Shown one piece after another: positions 1 through 9,776 of a stretch of 64,000 bases of DNA. The stretch is taken from contig CM067452.1 of assembly GCA_034508935.3 (NCBI GenBank), forward strand, positions 7,528,019-7,592,018, written 5' to 3'. The notes under the pieces were generated by a model that saw only the letters and a list, made by a program, of their open reading frames with translations, was not told the origin of the DNA and did not search any database. The stretch comes from Berghia stephanieae. Taxonomy: Eukaryota; Mollusca; Gastropoda; Nudibranchia; Aeolidiidae. Numbering within the stretch: the first letter of the stretch is position 1; the number at the start of each line of letters is the position of its first letter. Made by a program: the position numbers and the translations under genes.

Positions 1-152
1 TGCCATCCGGAAGTATAACGGACGAACACACAAAACTGTGTGTATCCATGAACGTTTATAGTCGGATTAATACAGTTCAGTGAGCATTACTCATAAACGC
101 GGATGGCATAAAACAATAACAAAGACCTGAGTGACGTCATCTTCGAACAATC
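1..152 (+). repeat. R1 unit, cut by window start
   Basis: Partial copy of R1. It begins at the window edge in the GCCATCCGGAAGT segment and runs through the segment reading AATACAGTTCAGTGAG to the end motif GTGACGTCATCTTCGAAC. The first part of the unit lies outside the window. Confidence 0.75.
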
Positions 153-859
153 TACAGAAAACTATGTTTGTAAACGTAAACGTTTAAAATCTGATCTAGA
201 AAATCGTGTGATATCTAGTCATCCATTTGGCGGTATAAAAACAATAACAATGATCAAAGAGAGTTCGATTTCATTCACGTTATTGTTTATAAACAACCAA
301 CTATGTTTGTCTGAGCACGCGTGGAGGTGTGTCACAAATTCCATGCTTTGATTGGTCAAAAATATACTGGTTCATTATGGGCTCGATTAAACATTGTTGT
401 AATGGGCGATATTTATTTAACGTTGGTTTGAGAGTATAATTTCCAACATAACAATGAGACCATAACAATTTGGGTTACCAGACCTGCATATATATACACG
501 TTGGTCGTGATGAATTAGGGCCCTATAAGTGGTTGTACAATGGGAGCGATCTATATTCATGTTTTCGTCCAACCAGGTCATCAATCACGTGATTTGGAGC
601 TGTCAAACGATTGGACATTTCTGAACAAATGCAAACACGCTGCTTTGTTTATGAAAGTTGTAAACATACCCATGTGTCAAGCTGAACACAATGACCAATC
701 GTAATGTTAGATAGTTCAAAAGCTGTGAACGCTTTTCACTATGTAGGTCACTTTGAGCATATTTTGCAATGTGACCAATGACCTCGAGCACATGGAAAGT
801 TAATATAGATCATGCCCATTGAAATGACAAGAAATACTAACTGTCAGAATTTTTTGTTT
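153..859. other. Gap with one degenerate R3 fragment
   Basis: No gene is visible. Positions about 370-510 carry a worn copy of the R3 inverted-repeat element: ATGGGCTC, a central block found in the other copies, and a right end reading GGGTTACCAGACCTGC. The rest is unrecognised AT-rich sequence. Confidence 0.45.
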
Positions 860-984
860 TGCAATGCAAGAAATTGTCTTCTATCTCCATCATAACTCAA
901 TCACTCATTGCCATGATAGGATGGTCGTCTGGGGGCGGGGGAAGGGGGGGGGGGCGGGGCTTAAAAAACAACTAAACAACAACA

Positions 985-1260
985 AAAACTCGAGCATTGA
1001 TAGAGCACCATATCCACGAAACGTGCTCAAAACGCTTCCCAAGGGGTGCCTGACCAACAGCAACATGTAATATGTAGAACGAGACATAACGACCTGTTAG
1101 TCGATATTACAATTTGTTTTCCCTAGAGAGACAACGCTGTTAGCGGCCAGGTACTCATTTTGCACGCGAGTATCGTGAGAGAATGTGAATAAAGAGGCTC
1201 GAACTCCGGACCTTCCAATCTGAAAGCGAGTATCAAACCGGTAGACCACATAGCCGCACT
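985..1260 (-). repeat. SINE A, tRNA-derived
   Basis: Minus-strand copy. Read on the minus strand it opens with the tRNA-like head (GTGCGGCTATGTGGTC, then a degenerate B box near 1205-1215) and continues through the body (GTGAGAGAATGTGAATAAAG on the plus strand) to the tail resembling GCGCTTTGAGCACGTTT. The tRNA-like head is diverged. Confidence 0.75.
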
Positions 1261-1375
1261 TTTAAATGTTTTTAACGTTTATAATTAGCTCTTAAACAAT
1301 CCGATTCGATGCGATTCGATACAATAATATCGTGATTATGACGTTGTAAATCGATCCTAGAATCTGTCTTTTCTT

Positions 1376-1935
<560 letters not shown>

Positions 1936-2068
1936 CTTCTCTCTTCTCTCTCTTCTCTTTCTCTCTATCTCTCTTCTCTCTCTCTTCTTTCTTTCCGTCA
2001 CTATTACTATCTCCTTTCTTTCTTTTGACTCATTCATTCATTTGTTTGTATACATAAGAATAACTCGC

Positions 2069-2100
2069 CCCCCCCCCTCCCCCCCCCCCCCCCCCCCCCA
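2069..2100. repeat. Poly(C) tract
   Basis: About 30 cytosines broken by a single T. It is one of several long C or G homopolymers in the window and is potentially G-quadruplex-forming on the minus strand. Confidence 0.9.
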
Positions 2101-2289
2101 CACACCGTCGCTTCCTTAAATTCCACAGGTATTTTCATTGTTTTCCAGCCAAGCCGATCCCGGTCAATAAACAACTGTAACTCCCTATAGTTTTTATTGT
2201 CTCGTATAAAATACATATTTATTGTCAATTCTCAACACTTTGATGTCTTTATAGCTTTATCCCGAGCAGTCATGAAATTAAACTTGATA

Positions 2290-3250
2290 AATAGATATGT
2301 GCGCTTGGCTAGGAAACTCACAACATTGCCATCCGGAAGTAAAACGGACCAATACACAAAACTATGTGTAACCTTAAACATTTATAGTCTGCTTAATACA
2401 GTTTAGTGAGAATTACTCATAAACGTGGATGGCAAAAAACACAAACAAAGACCTGAGTGACATCATCTTCGAACTATCTATATCTATAGATAGAATGCAC
2501 TTGGCCAAGGAGTTCACAACATTGCCATCCGGAAGTATAACGGACCAACACACACACTCTGTGTAACCATGAACTTTTATAGTCTGGTTAATACAGTTTA
2601 GTGAGAACAACTCACAAGTGCGGATGGCAAAAACAATAACAAAGGCCTGTGTGACGTCATCTGCATACTATCTATAGATAGTATGCTCTTGGCTAAGGAG
2701 TTCACAACATTGCCATCGGGAAGTATAACGGACCAACACACAAATCGTTGTGTGACCATGATCGTTTATAGTCAGGTTAATACAGTTTAGTGAGAATTAC
2801 TCATAAAGGCGGATGGCAAAAACAATAACAAAGGCCTGTGTGACGTCATCTGCATTCTATCTATAGATAGTATGCTCTTAGCTAAGGAGTTCACAACATT
2901 GCCATCGGGAAGTATAACGGACCAACACACAAATCGTTGTGTGACCATGATCGTTTATAGTCAGGTTAATACAGTTTAGTGAGAATTACTCATAAAGGCG
3001 GATGGCAAAAACAATAACAAAGGCCTGTGTGACGTCATCTGCATTCTATCTATAGATAGTATGCTCTTAGCTAAGGAGTTCACAACATTGCCATCGGGAA
3101 GTATAACGGACCAACACACAAATCGTTGTGTGACCATGATCGTTTATAGTCAGGTTAATACAGTTTAGTGAGAATTACTCATAAAGGCGGATGGCAAAAA
3201 ACAAAAACTAAACAATAATAAAGACCAGAGTGACGTCATCTTTCTTTTAG
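2290..3250 (+). repeat. Head-to-tail array of five R1 units
   Basis: The landmark TGCCATC(C/G)GGAAGT starts at 2327, 2523, 2711, 2900 and 3089, giving spacings of 196, 188, 189 and 189 bp. The last three units are almost identical, including a private GCCATCGGGAAGT variant and ATCGTTGTGTGACC, so they arose by recent tandem duplication. Units meet at a palindrome, GCATACTATCTATAGATAG plus TATGC, so each unit has inverted ends. Each ends with a (T)GACGTCATCT block. No protein is encoded; the short open frames are artefacts. Confidence 0.93.
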
Positions 3251-3254
3251 ATAG

Positions 3255-3431
3255 ATCGAATTTGACGTCACTCAGGTCTTTGTTATTGTTTCATGCCATC
3301 CACATTTATGAGTAATTCTCACTGAACTGTATTATCCAGACTATAAAAGTTCATGGTTGCACAGAGTTTTGTGTGTTGGTCAGTTAGACTTCCGGATGGC
3401 AATGTTATGAGTTTCTTAGCGAAGCGCATAC

Positions 3432-3433
<2 letters not shown>
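3255..3433 (-). repeat. R1 unit, inverted to the array
   Basis: Complete reverse-oriented copy immediately after the tandem array, beginning TTTGACGTCACTCAGG and ending GCGAAGCGCATACTATA, next to an (AT)n run. It forms an inverted pair with the last array unit. Confidence 0.9.

Positions 3434-3494
<61 letters not shown>
3429..3494. repeat. (AT)n microsatellite
   Basis: About 65 bp of TA dinucleotides starting in the TATA of the R1 terminus, with one phase break. Confidence 0.95.
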
Positions 3495-3495
<1 letters not shown>

Positions 3496-3610
3496 AGGTC
3501 TGCAAGTAAAATAGTTCTACCACCTTGTGATTCAGAAATCTGTTCATTGTGAGTCCCCATTGAGTTATCGAGACTTCTCATCTTTCTATATTATTATCTA
3601 TTATATTATT

Positions 3611-3697
3611 ATAGATGACGTCACTCTCGTCTTTCTCATTGTTTGTTTTTGTTTTGTTTTTTTGCCATCCACGTTTATGAGTAATTCGCACTAAACC
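3611..3697 (-). repeat. R1 fragment interrupted by SINE A
   Basis: Reverse R1 from GATGACGTCACTC to GCACTAAACCGT, where SINE A begins at about 3700. The remaining half of R1 is not seen on the other side. Confidence 0.7.
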
Positions 3698-4005
3698 GTG
3701 CGGATTGTGGTCTAGTGGTATGACACTCGCTTTCGGATCGGAAGGTCCTGGGTTCGAGCCTCGCTCGGCGTATAGTTGAGTCCTTGAGAAAGGCTCTTTA
3801 CTCACATTCTCTCACCACACTCAGGTGTAAAATGAGTACCTGGCCGTTTACAGCGTTGTCGTTGTCCGAAAAATTGTAATATCGCCTAACAGGCGTCTCG
3901 TCCTACATGTTAAATGTTGCTGTTGACGAGGACTCCTTGTAAAGCGCTTTGAGCACATTTAGTGGGTATTGCGCTATATAAGAGCTCAATTTATTTATTT
4001 TTTAT
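3698..4005 (+). repeat. SINE A, tRNA-derived, good copy
   Basis: Reference copy of the family. The head is tRNA-like: A-box region TGTGGTCTAGTGGTATGA and B box GGGTTCGAGCC, the internal RNA polymerase III promoter of tRNA-derived SINEs. A conserved body of about 230 bp follows, ending GCGCTTTGAGCACATTTAG then TGCGCTATATAAGAGCTC and an AT-rich tail. Similar copies occur at about a dozen other places on both strands. It is non-coding and depends on a partner LINE for movement; that partner is not identified here. Confidence 0.92.
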
Positions 4006-4075
4006 TTTTTATTTCTCATCAAAATACATCGGCGTGAAACAGTTAACTGCCGTACGATGGAAAAATATCAATTTT

Positions 4076-4322
4076 ACCATCTCCTCACCACCCAATAGGA
4101 AAATCGTCACATTCGTTACGATGCAGCCAATAATTTTCTTATTCTGATTTTATTTTAGTTATAGTTTTAGCTATGAAAACTCGACACGGTGTTGCAGAGC
4201 TCATTTTTCTCAACAAAATATAGAATATACTCGTTGCTAATCTGTTTGAAAAAATATATTTTTGTGTTGGGGCGAGTATGGAGTTTAGGGTAAAATTATG
4301 AAAATATCTGGTAAGGAGAGAG
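4076..4322. mobile_element. R4 TTAA-type MITE inside R2, worn left end
   Basis: The left end is degenerate (ACCATCTCCTCACCACCC); the right end is CTGGTAAGGAGAG followed by TTAA at 4323-4326. The same internal landmarks as other R4 copies are present (AGGAAAATCGTCACATT, GTTACGATGCA). The uninterrupted target, AATTTAAACCTTTGG, is seen in copy 2 of R2 near 5325-5338, which marks the insertion at TTAA. Confidence 0.8.
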
Positions 4323-4437
4323 TTAAACCTTTGGTCAGAAAAATCGTCCATGGATATGAATTACCCTCATCTTTGCAACAACAACAACAAAAATATTTAA
4401 AATCTCATACCCGCGCGAGGTGTTGAGGGTCATTTAA

Positions 4438-4682
4438 CCCTTTCCGTACCACCCATAGGAAAATCGTCACATGTGTTACGATGCAACCAACAATTTTCTC
4501 ATTCTGATTTCTCTTGTACATCATAACATTTAATGAAATGCTTTGATTACAGCTATAAATACTAAACACTGTGTTGTAGAGCTAAATTGTTACTTTTTTG
4601 TTTGAGTGAGAAAAGTCTATTTTTGTGCTGGGTGGGTGTGAATTTTCGGGGGGAATTCTAAAAATAGCTGATAAGGAGAGAG
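4438..4682. mobile_element. R4 TTAA-type MITE inside R2
   Basis: It starts CCCTTTCCGTACCACC after TTAA (4434-4437) and ends GATAAGGAGAGAG before TTAA (4683-4686); length 245 bp. It splits the R2 sequence GGTCATTTAAATCGA exactly at TTAA. The intact target is visible in R2 copy 2 (about 5683-5700). No reading frame of useful length, so it is non-autonomous. Confidence 0.88.
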
Positions 4683-4752
4683 TTAAATCGATCGATGTTT
4701 GGGCGAGTTTTCTGGCCAAATGTTTAAATTCGTGTTTTTTTTTTCCAGAGTA

Positions 4753-4920
4753 GTATAGATAGTATGCACTTGGCTAAGAAGCTCACAACATTGCCATCCG
4801 GAAGTAAAACTGGACGACACACAAAACTATGTGTAACCATGAACGTTTATAGTCTGGTTAATACAGTTTAGTGAAAGTAATCATAAACACGGATGGCAAA
4901 AACAATAACAAAGACATGTA
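4753..4920 (+). repeat. R1 unit inserted in R2
   Basis: A near-complete R1 lies between CCAGAGTAG and GGCAGTTAA of R2, bounded by TA on each side. R2 copy 2 reads straight across at the same place (CCAGAGTAGAAAAGGCAG). This is the best evidence that R1 moves as a discrete unit into a TA-containing target. Confidence 0.82.
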
Positions 4921-5007
4921 GGCAGTTAACGAGTGAATGAATGTCTTTAGACTTGTGACGTTAAAGTCAGTCAGACGTCAAATAACTGTTACGTCTGGAT
5001 CACGACT

Positions 5008-5255
5008 ATAGATAGTATGCGCTTGGCTAAGAAGCTCACAACATTGCCATCCGGAAGTATAACGGAATAACACACAAAACTGTGTGTATCCACGAACGTT
5101 TATAGTCGGGTAAATACAGTTTAGTGAGCTTTACTCATAAACGCGGATGGCAAAAACAATAGTCGGATTAATACAGTTCAGTGAGATTTACTCATAAACG
5201 CGGATGGCAAAAAAACAAAAACATAGACCTGAGTGACGTCATCTACGAACTATCT
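5008..5255 (+). repeat. R1 unit with internal partial duplication
   Basis: One R1 runs from TAGATAGTATGCGC through GCGGATGGCAAAAACAATA, then a repeated stretch from AGTCGGATTAATACAG leads to the GTGACGTCATCT end. The last third of the unit is duplicated. Confidence 0.85.
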
Positions 5256-5287
5256 ATATTATTGCTCATCAAAATCCATTTGCGTGG

Positions 5288-5777
5288 AACAGTTAACTGC
5301 CGTACGATGGAAAAAAATACAATTTAAACCTTTGGTCAGAAAAATCGTCCTTCGTATATCCATCGATTTAACCCTCTCCTTACCAACCATAGGAAAATCG
5401 TCACATTCGTTACGATACAACCAACATTTTTCTTATTCAAATTTCTCTTGTACATCATAAAATTTAAAGAAAATGAACAGTGTTTGGAGAACATGTTTTG
5501 CTAAAGAAATTATGTATGGCAAGAACTTTACTGCTATTGTGTTTGAGTGATAAAAAATCTAGTTGGGTGTGAAGTTTTGGGGAAAATTCTGAAAATGACT
5601 GGTAAGGAGAGAGTTAAATGACCCTTATCTTGGCAAAAAAAAAAATTTAAAAATCTCATACCCACTTGAGGTCTTGAGGGTCATTTAAATCGACCGATAT
5701 TTGGACGAGTTTTCTGGCCAAATGTTTAAATTCGTGGGTTTTTTTTTAAAATCCAGAGTAGAAAAGGCAGTTAACGT
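5288..5777. mobile_element. R2 foldback element, copy 2
   Basis: Starts CAGTTAACTGCCGTACGATGG and ends GGCAGTTAACG, with two complementary arms (CGTCCTTCGTATATC against CGATATTTGGACGAG). It has a single R4 insertion at 5372-5613. Its flanks on both sides match those of copy 1. Confidence 0.82.
5372..5613. mobile_element. R4 TTAA-type MITE inside R2 copy 2
   Basis: CCCTCTCCTTACCAACC at the left and ACTGGTAAGGAGAGAG at the right form inverted ends with one mismatch in 14, flanked by TTAA at 5368-5371 and 5614-5617. Length 242 bp. Removing it restores ATCGATTTAAATGACCC, the standard R2 arm sequence. TTAA target duplication is the hallmark of piggyBac-type transposition; no transposase is encoded here. 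Confidence 0.92.
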
Positions 5778-5857
5778 GTGAATGAATGTCTTTAGACTTT
5801 TCACGTAAACGTCAGTCAGACGTCAAATAACTGTTACTGTCCTGTGGATCACGTCTA

Positions 5858-6235
5858 TAGATAGTTCGAAGATAACGTCACTCAGGTCTTTGTTATTGTT
5901 TTTGCCATCCGCGTTTATGAGTAATGCTCACTGAACTGTATTAACCAGACTATAAACGTTCATAGATACACACAGTTTTGTGTGTTGGTCCGCTATACTT
6001 CCGGATGGCAATGTTATGAGCTTCTTAGCCAAGCGCATACTATCTATAGATAGTTCGAAGATAACGTCACTCAGGTCTTTGTTATTGTTTTGCCATCCGC
6101 GTTTATGAGTAATGCTCACTGAACTGTATTAACCAGACTATAAACGTTCATAGATACACACATTTTTGTGTGTTGGTCCGTTATACTTCCGGATGGCAAT
6201 GTTATGAGCTTCTTAGCCAAGCGCATACTATCTAT
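5858..6235 (-). repeat. Two reverse R1 units head to tail
   Basis: Two nearly identical reverse copies, 5858-6045 and 6049-6235, share a CTATCTATAGATAG junction and contain GATAACGTCACTCAGG, where the R1 palindrome has decayed to AACGTCA. Period about 188 bp. Confidence 0.9.
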
Positions 6236-6284
6236 ACGACAGTCCTCAATGTCAGCAGGATCTGTGGCAATTCACCAATTAAAA

Positions 6285-6558
6285 AAAACAAAATTCGTCC
6301 TTCAGAGCCATTAGGTCCCATGGAGCCGGAGTTTATCCCGGTTTCTACAGCGTGAAACGGACAATAGAAAGTGCTTGTTAACCTTTGGACAGGGCGCTAA
6401 TTTGCTAACGCAAGGTACTTTCTGCCAGATCTAACAGACCCAGCTAACCAGCTGGGTGGACAGGGAGATAATAAACAATCTCGACTGCACCCGGGATCCG
6501 TCTTGGTCCCTTTGTGTGTGAAACGAGTGCTCTACCAACTGAGCTATCGAGATCCCCA
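6285..6558 (-). repeat. SINE B, tRNA-derived
   Basis: Minus-strand copy. The tRNA-like head, read on the plus strand at 6535-6557, is CTACCAACTGAGCTATCG. The 3' end near 6290 carries TCCTTCAGAGCCATTAGG and GGAGCCGGAGTTTATCCC. Confidence 0.88.
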
Positions 6559-6569
6559 AGCGCCCCTTA

Positions 6570-6795
6570 CCAACACCGATATTTAACATGTAGGACGAGA
6601 CTTGACGTCTGTTAGGCGACAAATGCTCAACGCCGTTAACCGTCAGGTACTCATTTTACACCTGAGTACGGAAAGAAAATGTGGATAAAGAGCCTTTTCT
6701 AAGGACTCAACTATGCGCCTCTCAAATCGGGTCTCAAACCCTGGACCTTCTGATCCGATGACGAGTGCATTCCACAAGACACACGTAGACTCACT
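6570..6795 (-). repeat. SINE A, truncated
   Basis: Minus-strand copy lacking its 3' tail. It contains AACATGTAGGACGAGACTT, GGTACTCATTTTACACCTGA and a B-box remnant near 6730-6745. Confidence 0.8.
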
Positions 6796-7138
6796 TTAAA
6801 TGTCGATCGATTATCGATCGATTTTTTGAAGGATGAGTTTCCTGGTCAGAATTTTTATATTTTACAGAGAAAAAAATGAATGAATGAATGAATTTATATA
6901 GCGCCTAGATCCACAATGTGCTCAGAGGCGCTTTACAATGCAAATAAACACAACAATTAAATTGATAATTTAAGCATAAAAAAATATCATATTGGAATAG
7001 CATTAATCAATTTGTAATTTAATTACCAAAATAATATGAGTATTGAATTGTAAGTAAAAGAAAAAAACGTTTATTCGCCCTAACTACGCCATTCACACTT
7101 ATCTCATTCATCCTAAGTATTTTATTCATCGTGCTTTG

Positions 7139-7260
7139 TTGATAAAGGGAAAACCCGAAACGTCCACAGTATCTACTTTCGTCTAATAAATTGAAGCTTA
7201 CAATTCAATACTTATCTTTATTTTTTTCCTTCGAGCTTCAGTATAAACAGAACGGGCGAT
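7139..7260 (+). repeat. R6 repeat with hammerhead-like core
   Basis: TTGATAAAGGG, AAAA, CCCGAAACGTCC resembles the core, stem II and GAAA of a hammerhead ribozyme with a two-base-pair stem III (ACGT), the layout known from Penelope-like elements. Two core positions differ from CUGANGA, so this copy is probably inactive. The downstream CTTCGAGCTTCAGTATA matches the ends of the other R6 copies. Confidence 0.45.
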
Positions 7261-7289
7261 TTAACCCACGGAGGATCGAGATACGATTG

Positions 7290-7335
7290 TTTGGGAAAAG
7301 GGGGGAGGGGGGGGGGTGGGGGGAGGGGGGTAGTG
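7290..7335. repeat. G-rich tract
   Basis: Imperfect run of G with isolated A and T, followed by GGGGTGAG. Possible G-quadruplex on the plus strand. Confidence 0.7.
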
Positions 7336-7404
7336 AGGGGTGAGTTGACAGTTACCGTCGTAATAAAAAGCTCCATTAACAGATCTTTTATTGGTTTGAC
7401 ACAA

Positions 7405-7470
7405 CGTATACCTATTAACAAGTCTGATAACCCAAATTGTTATGGGCTTATTGTAGTAAAACGTAAAATC
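7405..7470. repeat. R3 fragment
   Basis: Left-end fragment of R3: AAGTCTGATAACCCAAATTG then TATGGGCTTATTGTAGTAA. The right half is missing. Confidence 0.5.
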
Positions 7471-7721
7471 TTATCCAATACAGCAATGCTAAACCAAGCC
7501 AGTGTCATAAAAAAAAAGTCTGCTTGTAACAGTAACAAGCACATTTTATCAAAATTTATTGTTGACGGTGCTTACAGAGTGGTCATGTGCTGTTACTAAC
7601 AATAGCTACTACGAAACTTTTTTTTACATTGTTCAACAGATCGTTTTTCTCTTCATAATTTCCTTGTACTCGAAGCAAGCATTGTTAACCATTTATCTAC
7701 TGGCGTATTCTGGAAAAAAAG

Positions 7722-7960
7722 CAAGAATTTAAAGATTTGGCCAGAAAATTTGTCCTTCGAATATAGGCCGATTTAAATGACCTTTATCCTGGCAAAAAAT
7801 ATCAAACCTGGGTCTTCGCGAAGTCTTCCTTAAGTCCCAGATTTGAGAGTTTTTGCCAAGACGAGGGTTATTTAAATCGATTGATATTTGAAGGACGAGT
7901 TTTCTGACCAAATTTTTGAATACGTGTTTTTTAATTTTCACTGACAGTACGGCAGTTAAC
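7722..7960. mobile_element. R2 foldback element, long palindrome
   Basis: A nearly self-complementary block. TTTGGCCAGAAAATTTGTCC and the arm through GATTTAAATGACC are mirrored by GGTTATTTAAATCG and GGACGAGTTTTCTGACCAAA around a centre near 7825-7840 (CTTCGCGAAG). It ends TACGGCAG next to TTAA (7955-7958). No insertion is present in this copy. Confidence 0.82.
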
Positions 7961-8139
7961 TGGTCATGTTGAGGGTCAATGTTGTTGTATTGATTGATTG
8001 ATAATATGGTATGATGTCACATGATCTACTCTGTCCTGTCACTGCAGGGGTCTGTCGTACAATGGGGTAGATACCGTGTGTAATGTTTTATGAGTGTCAG
8101 CACAGATTTAGGAACAATGGCGACAGGCAGTTGTAGAGA

Positions 8140-8345
8140 ATTAAGAAATTAAGGAGCAGGCACCGGTGTAAGATAAAGAACTGAACAAGTGTGTATGAAA
8201 GGTGCCAGACAAAGCATGAAAGAAAAATACAAGAAAAAAAGCAATTCCAGAAAACCAGTTGACCTCGGCTGGGGATAGAACCTCATACCTTCTGATTATC
8301 AGTCAGACGTGCTACCATTACACCACAGAGGCTCCCGATAGTTGG
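8140..8345 (-). repeat. SINE C, tRNA-derived
   Basis: Minus-strand copy. The plus strand reads GGGGATAGAACCTCATACC (complement of a B box) and GTCAGACGTGCTACCATTAC (complement of the A-box region), then the body with GTGCCAGACAAAGC and a tail with TTAAGGAGCAGGCACC. Confidence 0.87.
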
Positions 8346-8399
8346 GACAATTTTATACCTCTATTCTTCTCTTAAAGGTTGAACCCATTTGGTCACTGA

Positions 8400-8560
8400 T
8401 CATAATCTTACTTAAAGATATGAACAAGTGTGTATGAAAGGTGTCAGACAAAGCAAGAACGAAAAATATAAGAAAAAAACCCTTCCCAGAAAACAATTGA
8501 CCTCGCCTGGGGATCGAACCTCAGACCTTCTGATTACCGGTCAGACGTGCTACCATTACA
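8400..8560 (-). repeat. SINE C, second copy
   Basis: Minus-strand copy with a better B-box complement (GGGGATCGAACCTCAGACC) that stops in ACCATTAC, where it meets a plus-strand copy. Confidence 0.85.
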
Positions 8561-8561
8561 A

Positions 8562-8742
8562 GTGTAAAAGTAGCACGTCCGACCGGTAATCAGAAGGTCT
8601 TAGGTTCGATCCCAAATTGGGGTAGACTGATTTTTTGGGATGTTTTTTTTCTTGTATATTTCTTTCTTGCTTTGTCTGGTACCTTTCATAAATACTTGTT
8701 CAGATCTTTATCTTACACTGGTACCTGCTCCTTAATTTCTTA
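8562..8742 (+). repeat. SINE C, head-to-head with previous copy
   Basis: Plus-strand copy: AGTAGCACGTCCGACCGGTA, B box AGGTTCGATCCC, body ending TACCTGCTCCTTAATTTC. With the preceding copy it forms an inverted pair about TTACAAGTGTAA. Confidence 0.85.
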
Positions 8743-8870
8743 ATTTGATAATCTTACTTACTTACTCCTCTTTGGTGTTTCATAAACACATCATAGAGTC
8801 GACAGTTAGGAGCGCCAGTGACTTCTGTCTTCTGCCAGCTTCCAGACCTCACCCCACAACCGAAGGATGT

Positions 8871-8901
8871 CATCTCTCTCCCTCTCTCTCTCTCTCTCAC
8901 T

Positions 8902-8944
<43 letters not shown>
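8871..8944. repeat. (CT)n microsatellite
   Basis: About 70 bp of CT dinucleotides with two interruptions. Confidence 0.95.
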
Positions 8945-8947
<3 letters not shown>

Positions 8948-9082
8948 CCACCGATCTTCTCCAAGTTTCCAGTGGTCTTCCTCCATCATAATCACTGATC
9001 ACAATCAACATTGCTAAACTTTTATTACAAAACGTGGCACCTAACCACTGAGCTATCGTCATCACACACACGTATAAATATT

Positions 9083-9776
9083 CAGCTATAGATAATATGC
9101 ACTTGGCTAAGAAGTTCACAACATTGCTATCCGGAAGTATAACTGGCCAACACACAAACTGTGTGTAACCTTGAAGGTTTATAGAGAGTTCGAAGATGAC
9201 GTCACTCAGGTCTTTGTTATTGTTTTTTGCCATCCGCGTTTATGAGTAATGCTCACTGAACTGTATTAACCTGACTATAAACGTTCATGGATACACACAG
9301 TTTTGTGTGTTTGTCCGTCATACTTCCGGATGGCAATGTTATGAGCTTCTTAGCCAAGCGCATACTATCTATAGTCTGGTGAATACAGTTTCGTGAGAAG
9401 TACTCATAAACGCGGATGGCATAAACAATAACAAAGACATGAGTTCTATAGATAGAATGCGCTTGGCCAAGGAGTTCACAACATTGCCATCCGGAAGTAT
9501 AACGGACCAACACACAAACTCTGTGTAACCATGAACTTTTATAGTCTGGTTAATACAGTTTAGTGAGAACAACTCACAAACGCGGATGGCAAAAACAATA
9601 ACAAAGGCCTGAGTGACGTCATCTGCATACTATCTATACATAGAACTTAGATCACGTCACTCAGGTAGTTATTGTATTTTTCCCCATCCATGTTTATGAG
9701 TAATTCTCACAAAACTGTATTCACCAGACTTTAAACGTTTAAGGCTAAGTTTCTTAGCCAAGCTCATACTATCTGT
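9083..9776. repeat. Cluster of five R1 units in mixed orientation
   Basis: Forward fragment 9083-9192; reverse full copy 9187-9372 (GATGACGTCACTCAGG at the left end); forward fragment 9372-9450; forward full copy 9453-9637 ending GAGTGACGTCATCTGC; degenerate reverse copy 9640-9776. Units adjoin at TATAGATAG-type junctions. Confidence 0.85.

Larger units (their letters stand above)
4043..4929. mobile_element. R2 foldback element, copy 1, with three insertions
   Basis: R2 begins TTAACTGCCGTAC at 4043 and ends GGCAGTTAA at 4929, so it has inverted ends beside TTAA. Its arms are recognisable from CGATCGAT, TTTCTGGCCAAATGTTTAA and TCTGGTCAGAAAAATCGTCC type blocks. Inside it lie R4 at about 4076-4322 and 4438-4682, and one R1 at 4753-4920. 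Copy 2 at 5291-5777 lacks all three, so it serves as an empty-site control. The flanks outside both copies also match, so the two are parts of one local duplication. Confidence 0.8.

Noticed and set aside
2290-3250. CRISPR-like regular spacing of the 189-bp array
   Set aside because: Units are repeats throughout with no variable spacers. This is an animal genome and the repeat is an interspersed element.
5928-6119. Recurring peptide resembling LAKKLITLPSGS in several short frames (2.2-9.6 kb)
   Set aside because: These come from one strand of the R1 repeat. Frames are short, differ in phase and carry stops in most copies, so no R1-encoded protein is supported.
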